A stretch of 64,000 nt of DNA, from contig CAVWBB010000013.1 of assembly GCA_963753115.1 (NCBI GenBank), positions 248,001 to 312,000 of the forward strand. The letters are read 5' to 3'. Of this stretch, positions 8,820 through 19,100 are shown piece by piece (position 1 is the stretch's first letter; every line of letters begins with the position of its first letter). Below the pieces are notes generated by a model. That model saw nothing but the letters and a program-made list of their open reading frames with translations. It searched no databases and was not told the DNA's origin. Position numbers and translations under genes: made by a program. Origin of the DNA: Bog-473 sp963753115 (GTDB lineage: Bacteria; Actinomycetota; Acidimicrobiia; Acidimicrobiales; RAAP-2).

Positions 8820-9548
8820 TCAGAGGCGACCGGCCGCCACCGCCATGATGTGCTGTTGCAGGGGGATGGAGAACGGAGACCCGATGGCCGTGAACGTCAC
8901 CTGGTGGCCGAGCTTGCCCTTCACCGTGAAGAGCTCCGTGGCGGTCACGTTCACCGTGACGCCGTGGGTGGAGATCGGGACGCTCATGGAGAAGCCGCCG
9001 ACACCGGTGCCGAACGCCCCCGGGGCGACGGCGGACACGAGCGGGGTGCCAAAGGTCGTCCCCTTCGGTGTCTTGCCGAAGAGCTTCGTCTTGAGCGGGC
9101 CGGACGCCAGCTGGGTCATGCAGGCCGCCGTCTTCGGGTTCTGGGCGACGGCGTACTCGGTCGCCGCGTTCTTGGCCGACGGGAAGACCGTGACGTTGTC
9201 GGAGACAAGCATGGTGCCCTGGTCGCCCTGGAACTCCCGGCTGTTCACGGACGGCGGGTTCTCCGAGACGAGCGACGCGGGGACGCCGATGCACTTGGCC
9301 AGCTGCGTATCCCCGAGGGTGCTGTTGCCGGTGTCCGTGTTCTTGGTGGAGGTCCATCCGGCCGGCATGTCCGAGAGAACCAGCAGGGCTTTCCGGGCCT
9401 GTGCCAGGTTGGGCGAGCTCGCTGCCGCGGGCGTCGCCAACGACCCGAGCATCGCCAGGCCGAGGGTCCCCGCGCCAACCAGGCCCACCACGCCCACCAG
9501 GAGCTCGCGGGCCGACCGGCCGCGCTCGCGTTGCCCGCCGTTCCCCAT
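8820..9548 (-). CDS. Secreted/anchored protein with LPAGW-like motif, unknown function
   Basis: About 242 residues, not recognised by name. A basic start is followed by one hydrophobic segment (residues about 15-42, VGVVGLVGAGTLGLAMLG, ending PAAAS), so it is exported or membrane-anchored. The mature part starts ALLVLSDMPAGWTS and has three cysteines. It shares this motif, the CIG(V/I)P segment, a VFPSAKNAATEY-like stretch and the C-terminal QVTF segment with the gene at 9697-10530, so the two are paralogues. A GGAGGGGG ribosome-binding site precedes adjacent GTG (9551) and ATG (9548) starts. The LPAGW motif resembles actinobacterial extracellular sensor-like domains, but function is unknown. 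Confidence 0.75.
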   Translation of the reverse strand: MGNGGQRERGRSARELLVGVVGLVGAGTLGLAMLGSLATPAAASSPNLAQARKALLVLSDMPAGWTSTKNTDTGNSTLGDTQLAKCIGVPASLVSENPPSVNSREFQGDQGTMLVSDNVTVFPSAKNAATEYAVAQNPKTAACMTQLASGPLKTKLFGKTPKGTTFGTPLVSAVAPGAFGTGVGGFSMSVPISTHGVTVNVTATELFTVKGKLGHQVTFTAIGSPFSIPLQQHIMAVAAGRL

Positions 9549-9604
9549 CACGTGCCCCCTCCGTCCGCCGTTGCGTCAACGATACGCGGCGCCGACCCGG
9601 TTCT

Positions 9605-9648
9605 GAACACAACACCGGCACAAGGAGCCGGAACACAACACCGGCACA
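9605..9648. repeat. Two 18-bp direct repeats upstream of secreted-protein gene
   Basis: The 18-base sequence gaacacaacaccggcaca occurs at 9605-9622 and again at 9631-9648, a 26-base period, within the 148-base gap before the leftward gene starting at 9548. A further partial gcaccggca follows. They could be binding sites for a regulator of that gene or simply slippage products. Confidence 0.75.
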
Positions 9649-9696
9649 CGGCACCGGCATGGCGTCGAGCAACCACACCCCAGAGTCCGGGTGGCC

Positions 9697-10530
9697 TCAG
9701 TGCGTGGCCGCCGCCGTCAGCACCTCCTCCTCCAGCTGGGCGGGAAACGCCGTGCCGTTGCCGTTGAAGGTGACCTGGTGCACCAGCGCCCCGTCGACGA
9801 AGTCGACCTGCGTGCTCGTGACCATGAGGAGCCGCCCACCGCGGGCGATCGGGATGGAGACGGTGAAGCCGGCGAAGTGCTCGGCTGCCGCCCCGACCGG
9901 CAGCGCCCTGAAACTGACGGATCCGACCGTGGTGCCGCTGCCGGCGTCCTTCTGCATGGTCGCCTGCAGCGTTTGCCCGGCCACGCTGTTCATGCAGCCG
10001 ACCGTCCGGGCGTCGGCCATGGCGGCGTATTCGGCCTCGGCCATCGACGTCGAGGGAAACACCGAGACGCTGTCCTCAACGGCGTAGACCTTGTCTGCGC
10101 TGGTGAAGTCGGGGCTGTCGACCTTGGTCGGCGCCACGGCGGCGACCTTGGGCGGGATCCCGATGCAGGCGGCCATCTTGGAAGACCAGGGCGTGGCCTT
10201 CGTCGGCGCTGACGGCGTCTGGCCCGAGGTCCACCCCGCCGGCAGGTCGGTCACTTGGAGGAGCGCCGTGGCTCCCCGGGCGGCCGTCACCGGGGAGACG
10301 GGCCCGGACCGGGATCCGGCCGGAGACGCGGCCGACGACGCCGCCGCCGCGGCAGCGGGGGAGGTCTCGTACGGGGGACGCCCCGCTGCGGCAGCGACGT
10401 TCAGTGCGCCGCCCCGGGTGAGGCTGCCGACGAGGCCGCCGGCCATGGCGACGGCGAAGATCCCTGCGAACGTCCACCTGACGGCGCGCCGCCAGTGCTC
10501 CATGCCTTCCTGGGCGCCTTCCTGGGCCAT
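9697..10530 (-). CDS. Secreted/anchored paralogue with LPAGW motif, unknown function
   Basis: 277-residue protein with a short cytoplasmic start, a transmembrane or signal segment at about residues 17-37 (FAGIFAVAMAGGLVGSL), and an Ala/Ser/Pro-rich linker to about residue 85. The folded domain contains LLQVTDLPAGWTS, CIGIPPKV, SVSVFPSTSMAEAEYAAM and HQVTFNGNG. It is clearly related to the neighbouring product (8820-9548) in domain order. The start at 10530 has an AGGAGGGGG ribosome-binding site. It is divergent from groES. The function is not known. Confidence 0.75.
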   Translation of the reverse strand: MAQEGAQEGMEHWRRAVRWTFAGIFAVAMAGGLVGSLTRGGALNVAAAAGRPPYETSPAAAAAASSAASPAGSRSGPVSPVTAARGATALLQVTDLPAGWTSGQTPSAPTKATPWSSKMAACIGIPPKVAAVAPTKVDSPDFTSADKVYAVEDSVSVFPSTSMAEAEYAAMADARTVGCMNSVAGQTLQATMQKDAGSGTTVGSVSFRALPVGAAAEHFAGFTVSIPIARGGRLLMVTSTQVDFVDGALVHQVTFNGNGTAFPAQLEEEVLTAAATH

Positions 10531-10694
10531 GCTCGCCCCCTCCTGCTCCGTGAGCTCCGGCCACCGGGGCGCCCCGGGTCAGGGCGGTGGTGCGCGGCGC
10601 TCTCCCGAGGAGGAGAACGTGGACCGGGCCCGGACCACACGGCCGTTCGCAGACCCGAATCGGCGGGATTGCCCAACCGGGCGCCCCTCCCCCC

Positions 10695-10723
10695 TTGCCA
10701 GTCTCGGGCTGGCCCGCTATCGT
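10695..10723 (+). promoter_or_regulatory. Predicted groESL promoter
   Basis: TTGCCA at 10695-10700 and TATCGT at 10718-10723 are separated by exactly 17 bases and abut the CIRCE operator. The position, right before groES, fits a housekeeping-sigma promoter blocked by a repressor bound at CIRCE. Both hexamers deviate from consensus, so this remains a prediction. Confidence 0.6.
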
Positions 10724-10749
10724 TGGCACTCGCAACACGAGAGTGCTAA
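10723..10749 (+). promoter_or_regulatory. CIRCE operator (HrcA binding site)
   Basis: TTGGCACTC, nine bases, then GAGTGCTAA matches the CIRCE inverted repeat (consensus TTAGCACTC-N9-GAGTGCTAA) with one mismatch. HrcA binds CIRCE and represses chaperonin genes until heat stress. The element lies 25 bases before the groES start and overlaps the end of the predicted -10 region. A further half-site, GAGTGCCAA, follows at 10751-10759 and is the exact complement of the left arm. Confidence 0.93.
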
Positions 10750-10774
10750 CGAGTGCCAAGGAGGCCCGTTCCAA

Positions 10775-11065
10775 ATGAGTCTGCAACCCCTCGATGACCG
10801 GATCGTCGTCCGCCCCGGCGAGTCCGAGGAGACCACTGCCTCTGGCCTGGTCATTCCCGACACCGCCAAAGAGAAGCCCCAGCAGGGCGAAGTCTTGGCT
10901 GTCGGCCCCGGACGCCGCTCCGAGGACACCGGCGAGCTGATCCCCCTCGACGTGAAGGTCGGCGACACCGTCGTCTACTCCAAGTACGGCGGCACCGAGT
11001 ACGTCCTCGATGGCGAGGACGTCCTCATCCTGTCTGCTCGCGACATCCTGGCCAAGATCGCCTGA
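10775..11065 (+). CDS. groES: Co-chaperonin GroES
   Basis: 96-residue Hsp10 that caps the GroEL cage. It starts LQPLDDRIVV, has the mobile-loop region around EETTASGLVIPD, GEVLAVGPG, and the closing VYSKYGGTEY and EDVLILSARDILA. The ATG at 10775 follows AAGGAGG with suitable spacing. It is the first gene of the groESL operon, with CIRCE immediately upstream. Length and motifs are fully normal. Confidence 0.98.
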   Translation: MSLQPLDDRIVVRPGESEETTASGLVIPDTAKEKPQQGEVLAVGPGRRSEDTGELIPLDVKVGDTVVYSKYGGTEYVLDGEDVLILSARDILAKIA

Positions 11066-11175
11066 TCGGTCGCACCTTTTGGTCTGCCCGCCGCCCCGGT
11101 GATTCCCGGGTCGGCGCGGCGGCCGCCCTGCTGTTTCCCTGAGATTCGAGGACTCGAGAGGAGTTCGACACAGCC

Positions 11176-12831
<1,656 letters not shown>

Positions 12832-12892
12832 TTCTGCTGCACGTTTTTGCGGCACGCCGGGCAGTACTGTCCAAGGCGTGTCGGGCATCGTG

Positions 12893-12912
12893 GCCGGGCC
12901 CTCGGGCCCGGC
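12893..12912 (+). terminator. Candidate hairpin downstream of groL
   Basis: A self-complementary arm pair, GCCGGGCCC and GGGCCCGGC, lies about 60 bases after the groL stop and can form an 8-bp very GC-rich stem. There is no T-tract, so it may be a Rho-assisted or structural terminator rather than a classical one. Confidence 0.45.
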
Positions 12913-12947
12913 TGCGGCGCGTCTGGGCTGATGATGCAAGCCGATGT

Positions 12948-13004
12948 GTCGACCGGATATGTCGACGTGATGTGTCGACGTGATGTGTCGACTTGAGTGT
13001 CGAC
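12948..13004. repeat. Array of five GTCGAC sites at 12-13 base spacing
   Basis: GTCGAC occurs at 12948, 12961, 12974, 12987 and 12999, embedded in partly conserved gatgtGTCGAC units, in the gap between groL and the convergent methyltransferase gene. Each unit is palindromic. It may be a cluster of protein-binding sites or an expanded minisatellite; no gene covers it. Confidence 0.8.
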
Positions 13005-13084
13005 CGGGTGAACGGGTTCGCCGACTGGCCGCGGGGCGGCAAAGCGCCGCCGGGGCCCGCCCGCGGTCTCCAAGAGGTGCGGTG

Positions 13085-13933
13085 CTAGAGCGCGAAGGCG
13101 TGCACGACGGCGCGGTAATTGGCGCTCGGCGCGGACGGTTTCGGCACCGGGAAGCGGCCGATCCGCCGCGCCACACGCGTCCGCAGGTCGTCTGGGGGAG
13201 GGCTCGCGGCGGGAACCGGCGGCCCGACGATCGTCTCGACCCGGGCGAAGCCGGCAGCGTGGCAGAGGTTGTGGAGCGCTTCGATGGTGGGCACATACCA
13301 GTTGCCGAAGTCGGTGCGCAGCGAGCTGCCCGCGTGGAATTGCAGCAGCGTCTCGCCGTCGTGACCCTGGAGGTGCAGTGCCTCGGTCTCAATGACGGCC
13401 ACCTCCTTGGTCACCGCTCGCACGCGCTCGAGGCAGGTCAGCGGCTCGCGCATGTGGTAAAGCACGCCGAGGTAGAGGACGACGTCGAACTGCCCCACTT
13501 CGTCGAGATCGACGGTCTGGAAGTCGGCCACCATCGGCTCGACCTTCGAGCCCAGCGCGGCCGCCGCCAGGTCGAATCCCCGTCGCCCCGGCAGCTCGGG
13601 CTGCCAAAAGTCCCTCTCGTCCCGGGACTGGTCGGGGAGCGTGCCGTTCTGGATGCACTCGGCCCAGTAGGCGCCGCGGGCGGAGAAATCGACGCCCCAC
13701 GCGTAGTGGTCCAGCGCCACGACGCGGGACGCGCCCGCCTTCTCGGCCAGGAACGAGTACTTCCCGTCCCACGCGCCGATGTCGAGGACGCTCCGACCGG
13801 CGACGTCCGGGAGGATGGTGGACCCCTCTTCTTGCGCGCTGTCACCCTTGGTGACCACGCCATTGCCCAGGTCGATGGTGTGGTACCAGTGCAACGCGTC
13901 GGCCTGCGCCTGCAGCTCCTCCGGGGACGTCAT
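13085..13933 (-). CDS. CmoB-like (DUF1698) SAM-dependent methyltransferase
   Basis: About 282 residues. HWYHTIDLGNG near the N-terminus, SVLDIGAWDGKYSFLAEKAG (motif I) and DVVLYLGVLYHMREPL are hallmarks of the tRNA U34 carboxymethyltransferase CmoB / DUF1698 family. The ATG at 13933 gives the family N-terminus; the longer open frame upstream is antisense to the NUDIX gene. In actinobacteria such proteins are often annotated as generic methyltransferases and may act on small molecules or glycans instead of tRNA. It converges with groL and is divergent from the NUDIX gene. Family is firm, substrate is not. Confidence 0.83.
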   Translation of the reverse strand: MTSPEELQAQADALHWYHTIDLGNGVVTKGDSAQEEGSTILPDVAGRSVLDIGAWDGKYSFLAEKAGASRVVALDHYAWGVDFSARGAYWAECIQNGTLPDQSRDERDFWQPELPGRRGFDLAAAALGSKVEPMVADFQTVDLDEVGQFDVVLYLGVLYHMREPLTCLERVRAVTKEVAVIETEALHLQGHDGETLLQFHAGSSLRTDFGNWYVPTIEALHNLCHAAGFARVETIVGPPVPAASPPPDDLRTRVARRIGRFPVPKPSAPSANYRAVVHAFAL

Positions 13934-14032
13934 CGCAGCGAGAGCGTAGCGAGGCGCCCCGGGCCCGTGGGACGACCGTCCGATTGCAGTGCCCTGAAGG
14001 GGGGAGACCAGGTCGCCGGTAGCGTGCGGGCG

Positions 14033-14799
14033 ATGTCCCGCCCAGTGCCACCGCAGGTGATCCCACGTCCGGCCACCTGGCGGCCCGGGGCCCCCGCGCT
14101 GTGGGCCGCCACCCCGCAGGCGCGCGCGGACCGGGATCGACCTCGCCCGCGTGCTCGGAGCGCTCGATGGCCTGGACCAGCGCGGTCCCGTGCCCGAGGA
14201 CGTCGGCGGGGACGCCATGTTCAGCGGGGCCACCATCGTCAGCGAGTCCGAGCTGTCCGCGATGAACCACGTCAATGCCGGCGTCCTCGCCGCGCTCTTC
14301 GAGGAGGACGGCGAGGCCCGCGTGATCCTGACCCGGCGTTCCTCGGGGCTGCGGACCCACAAGGGAGAGGTCAGCTTCCCCGGCGGGCGGGTCAACGCGG
14401 GGGAGGAGCCGGCGGCAGCGGCGCGGCGGGAGGCCCATGAGGAGGTCGACCTCGATCCGGCCCTGGTGACGATGGTGGGCTGGCTGCACCCAGTGACGAC
14501 GCTGGCCTCGCCCGCGCTGATCGTGCCGGTGATCGCCACCTTGCCGGAGCGGCCGCGCCTGGCGGCCAGCCCGCGTAGAGGTGGAGCGGGTCTTCGACGT
14601 GACGCTGGCCGAGCTGGCCGACCCGTCGGTCTTCCACGAGGAGCGCTGGCAGGTTCCCGGGCGCGATCATCCCGGGAGCCCCGACAACTCGTTCGCCGTG
14701 CGCTTCTTCGAGGTTTCGGGCGAGATGATCTGGGGCGCCACCGCCCGCATGATCTCGGAACTCATCAGCATCGTGGTGACGGGGCGGCACGGGATCTAG
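14033..14799 (+). pseudogene. NUDIX hydrolase (CoA pyrophosphatase-like), two frameshifts
   Basis: Three reading-frame segments join into one family-length protein of about 254 residues. Segment one (from ATG 14033) reads RPVPPQVIPRPATWRPG, the usual N-terminus. Segment two starts GIDLARVLGAL and carries LTRRSSGLRTHKGEVSFPGG followed by the NUDIX box (Gx5Ex7REAHEEVDL). Segment three continues ERVFDVTLAEL to the end. One extra base near 14127-14133 and one near 14573 account for both breaks. The motif before the box fits the coenzyme A diphosphatase (NudL) group. It may be functional if the breaks are sequence errors. Confidence 0.78.
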
Positions 14800-15040
14800 C
14801 GCCGTGACCGGGAACGTTGTGGGGGTGCGTCCGTCACGCGAAATCCATCGCTGCACGGGGCAAAGCTGGATAGGCTCTGTAGTGGAGCCACCATCCGGTA
14901 AACCCCCGTTTTGCGGTTCTCCTCGCCCATGGGGCCGTGTCATTCCGTCGATGACGGAGATATCAGTCACGGCGGTCAGACGGCTGCCCGTGATCGCAGT
15001 CACGGTGGCAATGAAGGGCCGAGGACCAGGAGTTTCGCCA

Positions 15041-15685
15041 ATGGCGCAGAGCACCAACACGAAGACTCGGGCTGGTCACCTGGACCCAGCCGACTTGGGG
15101 CGAGGCCCCGACGGCCGCACCGCGCGTCGAGGCAAAAACCGGCTGGCGGTCATTGACGCCGCCGTCGAACTCTTTTCCGAGGGCAACCTGCGGCCGAGCG
15201 CAACTGAGGTTGCAAGTCGGTGCGGCCTGTCCCCGAAATCTGTCAGCCGGTACTTCGAGGACATCGACTCCCTCATCGCGGCGGCGGCCGCGCGTCAGAT
15301 GGAGACCATCTTCCCGCTGTTCCAGATCCATGCCATCGGCGAGGGTCCTCTCGAGCGGCGGATCGACGATTTCGTGCAGATGCGGCTCAAGGCTCACGAA
15401 GTCATGGGTGGGACTTCCCGGGCGGCCAACTTTCTGGCTTTCAAGCAGCCGTCGGTGCGAAAGCATCTTGACGAGGCACAACGCCTGGGTCGGAAGCAGA
15501 TCGGGCTCCATTTCGCGACCGAGTTCGATCCGCTCCCCTCGGCCCGGCGAGAATCGAGGACTGCGGCCATCGACGCCCTGCTGCAATTCGACTCCCTCGA
15601 CTATTTTCGGCAGCGGCGAAAGTTCTCCTTTCGCAGGTCGCAAGCGATCCTGGTTGATGCGCTGACCCTGCTCCTCGGGGACTAG
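15041..15685 (+). CDS. TetR/AcrR-family transcriptional regulator
   Basis: About 214 residues. The N-terminal helix-turn-helix reads RLAVIDAAVELF then ATEVASRCGLSPKSVSRYFEDIDSL, a TetR DNA-binding domain with the conserved Tyr-Phe. The C-terminal ligand domain is not assignable. The ATG at 15041 is chosen because CAGGAG lies about 8 bases upstream; earlier in-frame starts at 14804, 14951 or 15011 add sequence without family likeness. It stands alone between the NUDIX gene and the giant surface-protein gene. Target genes are unknown. Confidence 0.82.
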   Translation: MAQSTNTKTRAGHLDPADLGRGPDGRTARRGKNRLAVIDAAVELFSEGNLRPSATEVASRCGLSPKSVSRYFEDIDSLIAAAAARQMETIFPLFQIHAIGEGPLERRIDDFVQMRLKAHEVMGGTSRAANFLAFKQPSVRKHLDEAQRLGRKQIGLHFATEFDPLPSARRESRTAAIDALLQFDSLDYFRQRRKFSFRRSQAILVDALTLLLGD

Positions 15686-16121
15686 CGAACGTCCCACGAC
15701 GCGCTCCACTCAGGTGGCCGGGAGGCTCAACGGCCATGTGACTGGCCGCTGGTTCAACGGCGACGGAGCCATGACGCTTCTCGGCGTGGAGCGAGTGACT
15801 GCCGCGGCTGAACGTCAACCGGAGCCTTAGGTCTTTCGGCGCTGATCACCGTCCGTCTGCGGCAGCGCGACCACCCGACGAGCGGTGCGACCGGACGATC
15901 TCGAGGTCGTTGAAACGCTGTCACCGGGGCAAATGGTTGAAATGAGGGTGTAACCGGGAAAAAGAGAAGAAATACTGTCTTGACTCCGGACAAAACTTCA
16001 TTTAGAAAGTCCCCCAACGACCGTTTGTGTGACCAAATACGGGTGACGCGGCGGTTGCGGCGGTTCCGGATACCAAGTGGTGGCATCCGGCTCGAGGGTC
16101 TAGGTACGGGGGAGTGCAACC
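15686..16121. other. 436-base intergenic region before giant surface protein
   Basis: No supported gene. The right part (about 15940-16030) is markedly more A/T-rich than its surroundings and probably holds the promoter of the downstream gene, leaving a leader of about 100 bases. GGGGGAG at about 16108-16114 is the ribosome-binding site for the ATG at 16122. Confidence 0.6.
15980..16008 (+). promoter_or_regulatory. Possible promoter of the giant surface-protein gene
   Basis: TTGACT at 15980-15985 matches the -35 consensus in five of six positions. A weak -10 candidate, TAGAAA, begins at 16003 after a 17-base spacer. The A/T-rich context supports a promoter, but the -10 is poor. Confidence 0.35.
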
Positions 16122-19100
16122 ATGGGTAAGTGGTGGGGTAGCCGATCGGTGCCCGAGCAGGGTCGAGACACGGCACAGGCGGAGAATGCAACGAGGGGCG
16201 CAGGACAATCGGTCCGCCGCCTCTTCGCCAGCTTCGTTCTCGTCCTGAGCGCGTTCACGGGCATCGGTGCGGCTCGCAGTGGTCACCGCTACGCCCGCCT
16301 TCGCGGCAGGTGCTCCGACCATCGCCGACGGGTACGGCGCCTACGGGAACAGCCCGGTCGTCAAGCTGACCGGTTGCACGGGTGCGAGTGGCCAGGCCAC
16401 CCTCACCTGTACGACCAACCCGATCACGGCCGGGGTGACCGTGGGGATGGGGGCCTACGGCCCGGGCATCGCCAGCACCACGCCCAACACGGTCTCGTCG
16501 GTGACCGCGACCACCGTGGTCCTTTCGGCTAACACGTCGGCCGCGGTCACGGCAGCCCAGACCGAGTCCTTCTCCGGCACGCAAGGGATCGGGAACGCCG
16601 TGGACGCCACCCCGACCACCAGCGGTGACCTCCGCCGCGAACTTCGCCGACTACGGCATGGTCGCCGGCCTCGAGGTGTACGGCCCGGGCATCGCTCCCC
16701 AGACGACGGTCGCCAGCGTCAGCGGTACGACCATGGTCCTCTCCCAGGTTCCGACCGCTCCCCTGAGCGCAGCGACCCTCTACTTCAACGCGCCCGACGT
16801 CAACAACGTGATGACCCAGGTCACGGGCGGGGCGTCCAACGTCAACACCTCCTCCCTCACCGTCGTCAGCCAGCCCCCGGCGAGCGACGGCTACATCACC
16901 ACCAGCACGACCGCCACGACCGGCATCGTGAACATGTACCAGGCACTCAACCCGGCGGACAACGCGTTCACCGCCACCCTCGCCTACTGCGCTCCCGGGT
17001 TCACCTACCCGAGCGCGGGGAACTGCACCACGTTCACCGAGCACTACGCCATCACCCAGAGCCAGGACATGGGCGAGCAGATTTCGTCGAGATCATCGCG
17101 ACCGAGAACATCTACGAGGGTGCCGACCAGGCGCACTTCGGACCCACCACGGCTGCTCAGGGGCAGACCGTCACGCTGACCGAAGCTCCCCCTGGCGGTG
17201 CCGTCCCGACCACGAGCAGTGGTGCCACGGTCAACTACATCGACGGTGACACCTACATCATGCCGATCCCCGCGGGACTCACCTACGTGCCTGGTTCGGC
17301 GCACACGATCGGTGGCGACGCCCAGACCTCGGCGGCGGGCGCCACGACCGCCACCTACTGCACGGCCGACAGGCCCTGGGTGCACCGCCTGCAACTTCGC
17401 CTCAGCCGGCTGCCCCTCGAAGGCACCGAACGGGAACGCCTCCTACCCGACGACCTACCCCTACCTCGAAGAGCAGTACGGCACCGCGACGGCCAACCAG
17501 GCCAAGGGTGGGGCGCTGCACCAGACTGCCGGCCATCCAGGCCCAGTTCGTGGCCAGCGGTCCGCCGGGTTCGGTCCAGAACCAGTACATCACTGAATAC
17601 CTGGTCAAGACCAACGTCGACCGAGATCATCAACATCAGCGTGGCCTTCGACGGCTACCCGACCTCTGGGAGCAACGGGAACGTGCTTCCGCCCGTCGCC
17701 CCGCCGACCTCCAGGCTTCCCTCACGATCACCCCTTCGGTGACGGCGAACGTCGACCAGCAACGGCAACGACAACGGTGCCGACACCGGTGGCCAGACCG
17801 TGCAGATCACCGGCACGGGCTTCACCAACGCCGGCGGTGAGCAGGTCAACTTCGGGGCCAACCCGGCCACGAGCTTCACCGTGAACAGCAACACGAGCAT
17901 CACCGCCGTCGCTCCCGCCTCCACCACCGGTGACGGCCCCGTCGACGTGACGGTCACTAACGGTGGGCAGACCTCGCCGGTCAACGCGCCCGCCGACCAG
18001 TTCACGTACATCCCACCGGGGGCACCGGACTTCCCGCTGAGCGTGTCGCCCACGTCCGACAATGGGCAGGCCGAGGTGAGCTGGGCCCCAGGGTTCAACG
18101 AGGGGTCACCGACCCAGTCGTACACGGTGACCGCGACCGACGTGTCCTCGCCCTCCAACGACCCCAACAACGGTGGCCAGGGCCTCGAGACGTGCACCTT
18201 CACGGTGACCGGCACCGACGGTCCGACCGACACGTGCACCGTCCCCGGTCTGACCAACGGGGACAACTACACCTTCCAGGTCACGGCGACGAACGGACTC
18301 GCCACCAGCGTTCCCTCGCCGGCCACGACGGCCATCGCCATCGGCGCCCCGACGGCACCGACCGGCGTTGCCGCCACGGCAGCGCAGAACGCCCAGTCGA
18401 CGGTGAGCTGGACCGACCCGGCCAACACGGGCGCCGACCCGCTGCTCTCCGACACGGCGACCGCCACCGACACGTCCAACCCCTCGAGCCCGACGAACGG
18501 CTCGACCTGCACCTACTACGAGCCGGCGAGCCCGAGCTTCGACGCGGGGGCCCCGGTGGATCAGTGCACCGTCTCGGGCTTGACCAACGGCGACACGTAC
18601 ACGTTCGCCGTCACCTCGACCAGCGCCGCCGGCACGGGTGTTGCAAGCGCCTCGTCGGCCCCGATCGTCCCCTCGACCGTCCCGGGTGCCCCACCATCGG
18701 CACGGCGACGTCGAACGCGAACGCGCAGTCGGTGGTCAGCTTCACGGCTCCGGCCAGCAACGGTGGCGCCGCCATCACGGGCTACACCGTGACCGCGTCC
18801 GACACCACCAACCCCGGGACCCCAATCACCGCCTCGGGCGCGGCCAGCCCGATCACGGTCACCGGCCTCACCAACGGTGACACCTACAGCTTCACGGTCT
18901 CCGCCACCAACGTCAGCGGCACCGGACCGGCCTCGGGTGCCACCACGGCCACGCCGGCCACCGTTCCGGGCGCCCCCACGAACGTGACCGCGATCGTCGG
19001 CGGAGCCACGGGCAGCGGCACCGCGGCCGTCAGCTGGACGGCGCCGGCCAGCAACGGCGGCACCGGTATCTACCAAGTACACCGTCACGTCGTCCACCGG

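Noticed and set aside
7113..9767. 884-codon plus-strand open frame
   Set aside because: Antisense shadow of the GH13 gene and the secreted paralogue; no recognisable motif.
12948..13004. CRISPR-like or attachment-site array
   Set aside because: Units are too short, no unique spacers of CRISPR size, and no integrase or cas gene nearby.
12980..14440. Long plus-strand open frame of 486 codons opposite the CmoB-like gene
   Set aside because: It is antisense shadow of a clear methyltransferase for most of its length; only its last part (from 14033) is real, as the NUDIX N-terminus.
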